DNA of 9,121 nucleotides from an uncultured Acidimicrobiia bacterium (GCA_905480055.1 CAJQOW010000216.1:1-9121), one strand, 5' to 3'. Positions 1 to 5,736 are shown, numbered from the stretch's first letter. The notes: generated by a model not told the origin, from the sequence alone. A program made the numbers and translations.

Positions 1-856
1 ACGTGTTGTAGATGATGAAGGTGCCGACAAAGAGCGCAACGAAGGCGAACACGAGGAGGAATGTGTTGAAGAAGCCGAGGCCCTGTTGGATCTCGGCGGC
101 CTGATCCTCTGCCACAGACTGTGCTGACTGGGCGATCGCGCCCTCTGGAAGCACTGCTTGGATGTCAGCGACCAACGTGTCGATGTCTGTGCCTGATGTC
201 GCCTGCACCTGCACACCGTCGACCTTTCCCTCCTGATCGACGACCATCTGGGTGGTTGGGAGATCGAACAGGGCGAAGGTTGCACCGCCGAGGTTGTCAA
301 GTTCCCCGAACCCTGTGGTGCCGACGAGGGTGAACTCCATGCGGCCGGCACCTGACGACACAACGGCGATCGTGTCGCCGATCGCGTAGTCACCGAGTTC
401 GGCGGATGTCACATCCATCGCTGCTTGGTCCGGACCCATGGGGGGCCCACCCTCCCTGAATGTGACCACACCCCACGAAGCCGGATCGTCCGAAATGAAC
501 GCGGCGAACTTGGGTGGACCTGACGCACCAACGACCTCGCCATCCTTGCCGATGATCGACACACCCATTCCCTGCAGGGTTGCCGTAGCGAGTTCGACGC
601 CGTCGACCGCAGCGACGTCGTCAACGAGGCTCTCGTCGAAGTAGACGCCTTGCCCGAACGAGAACGGGCTGTCACTCGATACGACAACGTCGACGCCCTC
701 GAAGGCATCGTCGAAGATGCCGTCGAATGCGGCGCTGGTCGTGTCGGTATAGATGAAGGTGCCGGAGATGAACGCAACGCCGAGCACAATCGAAAGGCCC
801 GTGAGGGCGAGTCTCGTCTTGTGGTGGAGGAGGCTCTTGATAGCCGCTTTCAGCAT
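1..856 (-). CDS. ABC transporter permease, MacB/FtsX type (partial, C-terminus off the left edge)
   Basis: This is the membrane subunit of an ABC exporter of the MacB/LolC/FtsX class. Only the first 285 codons are present; the gene leaves the window at base 1. The protein begins MLKAAIKSLLHHKTRLALTG, a basic cytoplasmic N-terminus, followed by a first membrane segment at about residues 15-36. A long polar extracytoplasmic domain (about 40-258) resembles the MacB periplasmic core domain. A second membrane segment (about 262-285, ending GTFIIYNT) is the usual entry into the FtsX domain. The ATG at 856 lies 4 bases after the stop of the upstream ATPase gene, with a G-rich stretch (865-869, minus strand) as a possible ribosome binding site, so the two are co-transcribed and probably coupled. 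What is exported cannot be told. Actinobacterial members of this group often export lipids or peptides, but nothing here selects a substrate. Confidence 0.9.
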   Translation of the reverse strand, partial: MLKAAIKSLLHHKTRLALTGLSIVLGVAFISGTFIYTDTTSAAFDGIFDDAFEGVDVVVSSDSPFSFGQGVYFDESLVDDVAAVDGVELATATLQGMGVSIIGKDGEVVGASGPPKFAAFISDDPASWGVVTFREGGPPMGPDQAAMDVTSAELGDYAIGDTIAVVSSGAGRMEFTLVGTTGFGELDNLGGATFALFDLPTTQMVVDQEGKVDGVQVQATSGTDIDTLVADIQAVLPEGAIAQSAQSVAEDQAAEIQQGLGFFNTFLLVFAFVALFVGTFIIYNT

Positions 857-860
857 GAGC

Positions 861-1586
861 TCAGCCCCCGAGCACCTTGAGGCGGTCCAGGACAGCGTCA
901 GCCGTTGGGTCGATCATCTCGTCGACCGTCTTGCCGTCGTCGAGAAAGACGATCCGGTCTGCGTAGCTCGCAGCCATAGCGTCGTGGGTGACCATCACGA
1001 TGGTCTGACCGAAATCATCGACAGCGCTCTTCATGAATCCGAGCAACTCGTTGCCGGACTTGGAGTCGAGATTCCCACTCGGCTCATCGGCAAAGATGAT
1101 CTTTGGTTTGGACACGAGCGCCCTGGCCGCAGCGACGCGCTGTTGCTGCCCGCCGGACAGCTCGCTCGGCCGATGATCGAGTCGATCCGTGAGGCCGATT
1201 GTGGTGACGACTTCCTCGAACCAGTCCTGATCCGGCTTGGAACCAGCGATCGTCATCGGCAGGAGGATGTTCTCCTCGGCGTCGAGCGTGGGGACGAGGT
1301 TGAAGGCCTGGAACACGAATCCGACCTGCTCTCGGCGAAGAATGGTGAGGTCCTTGTCCTTCAACGACCCGAGGTCGACATCATCGATGTATGCGTTGCC
1401 AGACGTGAGTGTGTCGAGTCCGGCAATGCAGTGGAGAAGCGTGGACTTGCCGGACCCCGACGGACCCATGATCGCCGTGAACTTGCCAGCTTCGAACTGT
1501 GTTGTCACGCCGTTCAGCGCGGCGACGGCCATGTCGTCCTGGCCGTAGACCTTGGTTCCGTTCTCGATACGTGCTGCTGCGTGCAT
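861..1586 (-). CDS. ABC transporter ATP-binding protein, LolD/MacB type
   Basis: This is the ATPase subunit that powers the permease encoded immediately downstream. All the nucleotide-binding motifs are visible in the 241-residue product: Walker A GPSGSGKST (41-49), Q-loop glutamine 93, signature LSGGQ (143-147), Walker B IIFADE (163-168) and the switch histidine in VTHD (H201). Length and motif spacing are normal for the LolD/MacB family, so the enzyme should be active. I chose ATG at 1586 because AAGGA (1597-1601, minus strand) sits 10 bases upstream. An in-frame GTG at 1634 would add 16 residues (MHLTAHSPLP...) that do not look like the family's N-terminus. The likely promoter lies around 1660-1703, where two inverted repeats are found. 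The ATPase-permease pair without a separate substrate-binding gene in view is the usual layout of this exporter class. Confidence 0.95.
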   Translation of the reverse strand: MHAAARIENGTKVYGQDDMAVAALNGVTTQFEAGKFTAIMGPSGSGKSTLLHCIAGLDTLTSGNAYIDDVDLGSLKDKDLTILRREQVGFVFQAFNLVPTLDAEENILLPMTIAGSKPDQDWFEEVVTTIGLTDRLDHRPSELSGGQQQRVAAARALVSKPKIIFADEPSGNLDSKSGNELLGFMKSAVDDFGQTIVMVTHDAMAASYADRIVFLDDGKTVDEMIDPTADAVLDRLKVLGG

Positions 1587-1659
1587 GGCGTTGTGATCCT
1601 TGCGTGGGAGTGGTGAGTGGGCGGTCAAGTGCACCAGAACTGGGCATGCCTCGTAACAG

Positions 1660-1676
1660 CGCTCAGCCTAGGAGCG
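1660..1676 (-). promoter_or_regulatory. Inverted repeat around a candidate -10 box of the ABC exporter operon
   Basis: CGCTC (1660-1664) and GAGCG (1672-1676) form a perfect 5-bp inverted repeat with a 7-base spacer. On the minus strand the spacer contains TAGGCT (1670-1665), a plausible actinobacterial -10 hexamer. The transcript would start near 1658, about 70 bases before the ATPase start codon. No good -35 lies at the usual 17-18 bases; TTGCCC (1696-1691) is 20 bases away. The promoter call is therefore tentative, although the repeat itself is plain in the sequence. Confidence 0.35.
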
Positions 1677-1685
1677 ATGCGGGAC

Positions 1686-1703
1686 CTGTAGGGCAATCTA
1701 CAG
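1686..1703. promoter_or_regulatory. Inverted repeat CTGTAG-N6-CTACAG, possible operator
   Basis: A perfect 6-bp inverted repeat with a 6-base spacer lies upstream of the ABC exporter genes, at the place expected for the -35 region of their promoter. The 18-bp size suits a dimeric winged-helix or TetR-type repressor. Its sequence is unlike the ATTCGA-N6-TCGAAT repeats before the ArsR-type gene, so a different regulator would be needed. It also touches the arm of the terminator hairpin at base 1703, so part of the symmetry could be coincidental. Confidence 0.35.
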
Positions 1704-1736
1704 ATGAACCCTCGCCTGATTCGACGAGGGTTCATC
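1703..1736 (-). terminator. Strong hairpin after the ArsR-type operon, probable terminator
   Basis: GATGAACCCTCG (1703-1714) and CGAGGGTTCATC (1725-1736) form a perfect 12-bp stem with a 10-base loop. It begins 29 bases beyond the stop of the small gene that ends the ArsR-type operon and separates it from the ABC exporter unit on the same strand. A smaller hairpin lies between (GGCGTT 1748-1753 with AACGCC 1760-1765), overlapping the stop codon. There is no real U-tract after the stem on the minus strand, only TGTAGATTG. It is therefore either a GC-rich actinobacterial terminator lacking the tract or a 3' end-protecting hairpin. Confidence 0.65.
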
Positions 1737-1764
1737 CGTTCGATTGTGGCGTTCTGGAAAACGC

Positions 1765-2010
1765 CTATGCCGCTCGCTGATGCCCACGTTCCGCAACGCC
1801 AATGTCGAGAACGAGGATCCGTCCATCGACGAGTTCGGGCGTCTCGGGAAGCAGCCAGGCTCCGAATCGCACGAACGATTGTGCGATCGAGAACCGGATG
1901 CCATTGCGGCCAGCCCTGGGTGCGGTGTGGGCTTCAGTGAGATCTCTGGTCAATTCCGCTGTGTAGGCGGACAGGTAGAGGTCGTTGTTGTGATGGGCGT
2001 GTGGAGTCAT
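1765..2010 (-). CDS. Small protein of unknown function, coupled to the ArsR-type regulator
   Basis: I do not recognise this 81-residue protein. Its start codon overlaps the stop of the regulator gene as ATGA (2010-2007), and GGGGAGG lies just upstream within the end of the regulator gene. It should therefore be translated by coupling, which is the best evidence that it is real. The N-terminus is polar and histidine-rich (MTPHAHHNND). Residues 37-54 (GIRFSIAQSFVRFGAWLL) look like one amphipathic or hydrophobic helix. Then comes LLPETPELVDGRILVLDIG, a short acidic/hydrophobic segment. There are no cysteines, no signal peptide and no clear transmembrane helix. Two hairpins follow its stop. It may assist or modify the regulator, but that is only inferred from the operon. 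Confidence 0.7.
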   Translation of the reverse strand: MTPHAHHNNDLYLSAYTAELTRDLTEAHTAPRAGRNGIRFSIAQSFVRFGAWLLPETPELVDGRILVLDIGVAERGHQRAA

Positions 2011-3116
2011 TCGCCTCCCCTTTCCTCTGGCGTGGCATGGATGTAGTGGTCAAGCGTCGATGCAGCGTCCCCGAGCGTCTCTTCCCGCAGTGAGTAACGC
2101 TTGTCCTCTCCGACGTGGACCCGGATGAGCCCTGCGGAGCGCAGCAGCATGAGGTGGTGGTGGAGCGTCGACTTGGCGATGTCCACCGTGTCGGCGAGTT
2201 CCGCAAGCGAGGCGTCGCCCTCCGCAAGCGTCCGCAACACCCGCAGTCTGCGCTCGTCCCCGAGTGCCTTGTGAAGCTTCACCAGCCATTGTGGGGGAGC
2301 GTCGCCGTCGGCCTCGAGGATCTCGTCGGAAACGGGATATCCGAGCACGAAGAAGTCAGGGCCGGATGCGAAGACGACCCACGGCCTGGCGACCATGGTT
2401 GGCATCAGCACGAACGGCTTGTACGCTCGGTCGTCGGTGAAGTTGATGCCGGAGGTCGCGACCTCGAGAAGCCGTTCTGCAGAAACTCGTCTCGACATGG
2501 CTCTCTTGGATCGGTAGTCAGCCTCGAGGTAGGAGCGGAAGGAGCCCTCATGTTTCACGAACGCCTCGGAGTGTGCTCGGGTCAGCACATCCACGAGGAG
2601 ATCCTTCGTTTCGGTCGGTTCCATCGTCAGTAGGAAGCGGAGCGTGTCTGCCCACTGCTTCAATTCGGGTCCTGACAGCACGGGAACTGCGAGAAGCGAT
2701 TCCAAGGCCTCGACGTCCCCCTCGGAGGCGTCGGCGATCAGCTCACGATGTTCGGGTGCGAACTTGTCATGCACCTGGATCAACCGATAGCGAAGATCGG
2801 CTGGATCCATTTCCGCGAGCAGGGCAATGAAGTCTTCGACCGACCCGCCCGATGTTGTTTCGGGGAGCAAGGGCATCAGGGCGATCCATGTATCGCCACT
2901 GCCGATCTCGTCGAGCAATTGCAGGGTGGGTTCCGACAACGAGGCCTCGAAATCGACGAACCAGTCGTCACCGATCGATAGGTCCTCGAGGGCGCATCCG
3001 CTGGTCCTTCGATCACCGAGAATCCACAAGGCTGCCAAGAGATCGATTGCGGAGTTGTACGAGACGCGGATGTTGAGCGACGTGCGGTGCGGGGTTGTGT
3101 AATCAGCGACCTTCAT
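2007..3116 (-). CDS. Transcriptional regulator with C-terminal ArsR-type winged helix-turn-helix
   Basis: This is a DNA-binding regulator of 369 residues, much longer than a plain ArsR repressor (about 100). Residues 278-345 form the winged helix: LHKALGDERRLRVLRTLAEG opens the ArsR fold, STLHHHLMLLRSAGL (316-330) is the recognition helix, and VGEDKRYSLRE is the wing. The 270-residue N-terminal part is mostly helical and resembles the uncharacterised domain (DUF5937-like, from memory) that precedes this HTH in many actinobacterial regulators. The only cysteine is C41 and the ArsR/SmtB metal motif CxC is absent, so metal sensing is unlikely and the signal is unknown. ATG 3116 has CGGAG (3127-3123) 6 bases upstream. 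The promoter and two matching palindromes lie directly upstream, which points to autoregulation. The small downstream gene is coupled by an ATGA overlap. Confidence 0.88.
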   Translation of the reverse strand: MKVADYTTPHRTSLNIRVSYNSAIDLLAALWILGDRRTSGCALEDLSIGDDWFVDFEASLSEPTLQLLDEIGSGDTWIALMPLLPETTSGGSVEDFIALLAEMDPADLRYRLIQVHDKFAPEHRELIADASEGDVEALESLLAVPVLSGPELKQWADTLRFLLTMEPTETKDLLVDVLTRAHSEAFVKHEGSFRSYLEADYRSKRAMSRRVSAERLLEVATSGINFTDDRAYKPFVLMPTMVARPWVVFASGPDFFVLGYPVSDEILEADGDAPPQWLVKLHKALGDERRLRVLRTLAEGDASLAELADTVDIAKSTLHHHLMLLRSAGLIRVHVGEDKRYSLREETLGDAASTLDHYIHATPEERGGE

Positions 3117-3156
3117 GGTGTGCTCCGTGTCTCGAACAGTTCTATTCCTGTTGTGG

Positions 3157-3176
3157 TATTCGAAGAATATCGAATA
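3157..3176. promoter_or_regulatory. Operator 1: TATTCGA-N6-TCGAATA over the -10 box
   Basis: A perfect 7-bp inverted repeat with a 6-base spacer, whose spacer is the -10 hexamer of the regulator promoter. Its core ATTCGA-N6-TCGAAT recurs at 3209-3226. Position and symmetry suggest the autoregulatory site of the ArsR-type protein; the identity of the binding protein is inferred. Confidence 0.65.
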
Positions 3177-3192
3177 GCAACGAAGATGTCAA
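3164..3192 (-). promoter_or_regulatory. Sigma-70-type promoter of the ArsR-type regulator gene
   Basis: On the minus strand, TTGACA (3192-3187) is followed after exactly 17 bases by TATTCT (3169-3164). The -35 matches the consensus perfectly and the -10 in four of six positions. Transcription should start near 3157, about 40 bases before the ATG at 3116. The -10 hexamer is exactly the 6-base spacer of the palindrome at 3157-3176, so a bound repressor would block the polymerase directly. Confidence 0.75.
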
Positions 3193-3208
3193 GGTGTTTG
3201 TCGAATTG

Positions 3209-3226
3209 ATTCGATATTCATCGAAT
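3209..3226. promoter_or_regulatory. Operator 2: ATTCGA-N6-TCGAAT upstream of the -35 box
   Basis: A second perfect copy of the palindrome core, centred 51 bp from operator 1 (close to five helical turns) and upstream of the -35. A further TCGAAT half-site at 3201-3206 faces it. A related palindrome with the same 6-base spacing, TTCGG-N6-CCGAA (3230-3245, extending to CTTCGGC/GCCGAAG, 3229-3246), lies 20 bp further on. The region sits between divergent genes, so it may also control the plus-strand gene starting near 3328. Confidence 0.6.
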
Positions 3227-3327
3227 GACTTCGGCGTCCGCCGAAGAGTAGATCAGGGATCTTCGCCGCTGGAGACCCAACCGGACCAGGTGGTAGGTTC
3301 GGCCCATTGACGAGGGATGGAGCCCAC

Positions 3328-3684
3328 GTGCCCGGAGGATCGAGCTATCAGGGACCTGCCGACCTCCTGGCGGCCTACACAAGCGTGGTCCAGCAGGCGG
3401 GTGAGGAAGTGAAAGGGGCGAAGAACCCGTGCACGTCGCACAACGGACACATGTACAGCTTCCTCGACAAGGACGGGGCGATGGCCCTGCGTCTGTCGGA
3501 TGAACTGGCCAATGGGTTCCTCGGCACGTTCGAGAGCGGTCCCGTGATCCAATACGGGAGCGTCATGCGGGGCTAGGTCTCGATACCCGATGACCTCCTG
3601 CGAGATCCAGAAGAACTTGGCACCTGGTTTGATGCGTCGCTCGAGTGGATTGGGACCCTGCCGCCGAAAGCGACGAGGAAGTAA
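3328..3684 (+). pseudogene. TfoX-like small protein gene interrupted by an in-frame amber codon
   Basis: The reading frame is open from 3229 to a TAG at 3574-3576. It then continues in the same frame for 35 codons to TAA at 3682-3684. The first part reads like a compact conserved domain (NGHMYSFLDKDGAMALRLS, then VIQYGSVMRG). The part beyond the stop, VSIPDDLLRDPEELGTWF..., looks like its natural C-terminus. From memory, homologues (often unannotated or called TfoX/Sxy-like) read VMKEYV.VPD here, so the TAG falls where a tyrosine is expected and one base change from TAC or TAT explains it. I chose GTG 3328, which has GGAG 5 bases upstream; TTG 3307 is possible. From GTG the intact product would be 118 residues, with the stop at codon 83. 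Function is unknown; the TfoX name is tentative. A nonsense mutation is likeliest, with sequencing error or readthrough as alternatives. Confidence 0.65.
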
Positions 3685-3699
3685 CCGGCCAGGCTGCTC

Positions 3700-5376
3700 C
3701 TACGGAGCCGTGGTACCTCCGGTGAGGCCGATGTCCTCTTGTTCCTCAACCCACCGCACGACCGCTATGACGGTTCGGCCGGTCTCGGAGCTGAGTTCGT
3801 CGGAAAGCTTCGATGCCGGTGGAGGCTCGTCTGGTCCGATCAGGTTGACGTAGACACGATCTCCGTCGACATCGATGCTCGAGATGCGAGTTTCCGATTC
3901 CTCCCCGAGCCAGTCGGACACCGCACCCGACGCATCCCGGAGAAAGGCCTCCTGAAAGAGAACATCCCTGGCGGTGAGCGCGAGCGGGATCGTGATCAGG
4001 ATCACCGCGAACATCACCAGTGCGAAGGACACACGGATGCGGTTCCTTCGGTTGTACAACCTGCTCCACGATCCGTAGCCGACGAGAACGAAGACAAGAC
4101 CCGCCATCAGGACGATGGAGAACAGGTTGGTGAGGAACAGCAACAGGGCACCTCCGGCCTGGCCGAAGTCCTCGGCATGCAGGGTGAGGCCGACGACGGC
4201 CAGCGGGGGGACCAGGGCGATCGCCACAGCGACACCCGGCAGGGCATCGGTCGACTCGGCCCTCGACACACCGTACGCGCCTGCCGCTCCAGCAGCCAGG
4301 GCGAAGGCCAGATCGAGGAGTGACGGCGCCGTTCGGGAGGTGACCTGTCCGTTCTGGACCACTGCCTCGATGTCGGGTATCAGCGCTGACAGCGCCCATG
4401 CAACGACAATCGCCCCAAGGGCTCCGAGCATTGTGATCGTCGCCGACCACAGCGTGGAGCGGGTCTTGCCGTTGATGAGTCCCGCAGACGTTCCGAGGAT
4501 CGGGGTCATGAGGGGAGCGACGAGCATCGCGCCGATCACGACTGCAGTTGAATCCGTGGCGATGCCGAACGTAGCGATCGCTGTTGCCAGCACCATCAAT
4601 ATGGCGAAACGCCACAGTCGCTCTCGTGTGTTGCCGTGGGTGAGGAAGACGCGGTTTTCGACCTCGTCAGCCGCAACGGCATCCATCTCGCGCCTCGACA
4701 GCCAGTACGTGACGACCGCATAGGTGTTTGCAGGGTCGATGGTGCTCATGGCTTGGTGATTGGTGACGGCAAACCACACAGCGACGATGCCTCGCAAGAG
4801 CACGAGTGCCGCTCCACCGACCACGATGAACGCGACGGACTGCGCTGGGAAGAGGAACATGAGGACGCTGAGGCTGAGAGCGATCAGACCTCGGACGAAG
4901 ACCCATGTGTTTGCGCCCGGTTCGTGCCACTTGCGAATGCCTGCCCACACGTCCAGAACGCCGCGGACAGCAATGACCCCGGCGAGGAAGTACCCGGCGA
5001 CGATCAGCGTCTGGCCTGGCCACACCCACAGCACAATGCCGCCGACGATGGCTGCGAGAGGCTGGACGAATGCCCCCGCCCCCTGTCGTTTGCGCACCAC
5101 ATGGACGAGTTCGAAGAGTCCGAAGGCGATGAGCCCAAACCCGATGATCTCCTCGACCGCGGTGAACGCGTACGGGTCAAACGCGAGCAGGAAGAGGACG
5201 AGCAGGGCTATCAGGGCCTGGACGACCACCCACGGCAGCCCGGTGATGCGCCGTTCTGGCTCGGTCTCAAATGGTCCGTCGAACGATTCGGGGGGTTGAA
5301 CGGGCTCGAGTTCGCCCGTGTTGTCGGTTCGATCGGGGTCGCGTGTGTCGTCGATCTCGCTCACGAGCGCCAGCAT
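3700..5376 (-). CDS. HdeD-like (DUF308) plus DUF389 membrane protein
   Basis: A polytopic membrane protein of unknown function, about 558 residues from ATG 5376. An acidic cytoplasmic N-terminus (about 1-45) leads into a DUF308/HdeD-like part with roughly six hydrophobic helices (47-206). A charged linker (about 220-256) precedes a DUF389 part, recognisable by GAMLVAPLMTPILG (about 282-295) and the later VALALVPPL-like helix. A polar C-terminal domain of about 95 residues follows (EAFLRDASGAVSDWLGEES...). DUF389 proteins usually lack the HdeD part, so this is a fusion of two families. The start is uncertain. No good ribosome binding site precedes 5376, GTG 5364 is an alternative, and a TTG at 5478 would place the start inside the riboswitch antisense and is rejected. 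The gene is convergent with the amber-containing gene (15 bases apart) and divergent from the SAM-controlled operon. No role in methionine metabolism is evident. Confidence 0.85.
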   Translation of the reverse strand: MLALVSEIDDTRDPDRTDNTGELEPVQPPESFDGPFETEPERRITGLPWVVVQALIALLVLFLLAFDPYAFTAVEEIIGFGLIAFGLFELVHVVRKRQGAGAFVQPLAAIVGGIVLWVWPGQTLIVAGYFLAGVIAVRGVLDVWAGIRKWHEPGANTWVFVRGLIALSLSVLMFLFPAQSVAFIVVGGAALVLLRGIVAVWFAVTNHQAMSTIDPANTYAVVTYWLSRREMDAVAADEVENRVFLTHGNTRERLWRFAILMVLATAIATFGIATDSTAVVIGAMLVAPLMTPILGTSAGLINGKTRSTLWSATITMLGALGAIVVAWALSALIPDIEAVVQNGQVTSRTAPSLLDLAFALAAGAAGAYGVSRAESTDALPGVAVAIALVPPLAVVGLTLHAEDFGQAGGALLLFLTNLFSIVLMAGLVFVLVGYGSWSRLYNRRNRIRVSFALVMFAVILITIPLALTARDVLFQEAFLRDASGAVSDWLGEESETRISSIDVDGDRVYVNLIGPDEPPPASKLSDELSSETGRTVIAVVRWVEEQEDIGLTGGTTAP

Positions 5377-5420
5377 ACGATGCTTGAAGAAAGGCGGTAT
5401 CGGGTGCTCCGATTGTGGTG

Positions 5421-5426
5421 TATGCT
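5421..5426 (+). promoter_or_regulatory. Candidate -10 box of the SAM-controlled operon
   Basis: TATGCT, preceded directly by GTG, lies 8 bases before the first aptamer helix. That is where the -10 of a riboswitch leader would be expected, with transcription starting near 5433. No convincing -35 lies 16-18 bases upstream (TATCGG at 5398-5403), so the call rests on position more than on sequence. Confidence 0.35.
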
Positions 5427-5433
5427 CGCACTT

Positions 5434-5515
5434 CTCATCAAGAGCAGCAGAGGGACAGGCCCGTTGAAGCTGCGGCAACCTGCAATGAGCAAGGTGCCAA
5501 CGCCTGATCGATGAG
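5434..5515 (+). promoter_or_regulatory. SAM-I-like (S-box) riboswitch aptamer
   Basis: This leader binds S-adenosylmethionine and controls the methionine operon that follows. P1 is CTCATC (5434-5439) with GATGAG (5510-5515), a perfect 6-bp helix. P2 opens with GCAGC (5444-5448) and GCTGC (5469-5473). Inside it are the S-box hallmarks GAGGGA (5450-5455), GGCCC (5458-5462) and TGAAG (5465-5469), the kink-turn and pseudoknot region. GGCAACC (5474-5480), a short P3 (CCTGC/GCAAGG around loop AATGA) and AAGGTGCCAA (5491-5500) complete the conserved core. Only nine bases separate GCCAA from the 3' strand of P1, so the P4 hairpin of standard SAM-I RNAs seems to be missing. A SAM-I/IV-type variant is the alternative, although the kink-turn bases favour SAM-I. 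Confidence 0.9.
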
Positions 5516-5550
5516 CGACATGCCTGTCCCTACCCACCAGGAGGACAGAC
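5516..5550 (+). promoter_or_regulatory. Riboswitch expression platform with Shine-Dalgarno sequestering hairpin
   Basis: The ribosome binding site AGGAGG (5539-5544) lies 6 bases before ATG 5551. CTGTCC (5524-5529) can pair with GGACAG (5543-5548). Two more pairs (5530-5531 with 5539-5540) follow across a two-base bulge, which hides most of the ribosome binding site. The same segment, GCCTGTCCCT (5522-5531), is perfectly complementary over 10 bases to AGGGACAGGC (5451-5460) in the aptamer P2 region. The two pairings exclude each other. This predicts translation on when SAM is absent and off when SAM stabilises P2. No U-tract terminator is present, so control is translational rather than by attenuation. 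Confidence 0.7.
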
Positions 5551-5736
5551 ATGGCCGAGACCACCACCGATGAACTCTCGTATCGGCTGCTGACAGGCAC
5601 CGATGATCGTGCGTTCTGTGAGCGTGTCTCCGCTGCGCTCGATGACGGCTATCGGCTGTACGGATCCCCTTCGATCACCGTGAGCGACAACCAGGTGATC
5701 ACCGCCCAAGCTGTCGTGAAACTGGAGGCGTCGTGA
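5551..5736 (+). CDS. DUF1737 small protein, first gene of the SAM-riboswitch operon
   Basis: A 61-residue soluble protein recognisable as the DUF1737 family by YRLLTGTDDRAFCERVSAAL (11-30), the central GYRLYGSPSIT and the C-terminal QAVVK. Function is unknown. Its single cysteine is C23, and there is no signal peptide or membrane segment. AGGAGG lies 6 bases before the ATG and is the site controlled by the riboswitch. This gene therefore takes the regulatory hit directly, and the later genes follow by coupling: its TGA overlaps the GTG of the rhodanese gene (GTGA, 5733-5736). Operon membership suggests a link with methionine or sulfur metabolism, but no reaction can be assigned. Confidence 0.88.
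   Translation: MAETTTDELSYRLLTGTDDRAFCERVSAALDDGYRLYGSPSITVSDNQVITAQAVVKLEAS

Noticed and set aside
753..1616. Open plus-strand frame of 287 codons
   Set aside because: It is antisense to the ABC ATPase, whose motifs are all intact. High third-position GC often opens the opposite strand, and the product resembles no known family.
3590..3853. Open plus-strand frame of 87 codons across the convergent gene ends
   Set aside because: It overlaps the tail of the amber-split gene and the end of the DUF389 gene in other frames, with no ribosome binding site or domain.
5377..5478. N-terminal extension of the DUF308/DUF389 protein from TTG 5478
   Set aside because: It would begin inside the antisense of the SAM aptamer, uses a rare TTG start and adds sequence unlike the family.
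4636..5514. Open plus-strand frame of 292 codons
   Set aside because: It is antisense to the DUF308/DUF389 gene and runs into the riboswitch. Its highly charged, low-complexity product is typical of a shadow of membrane-helix codons.
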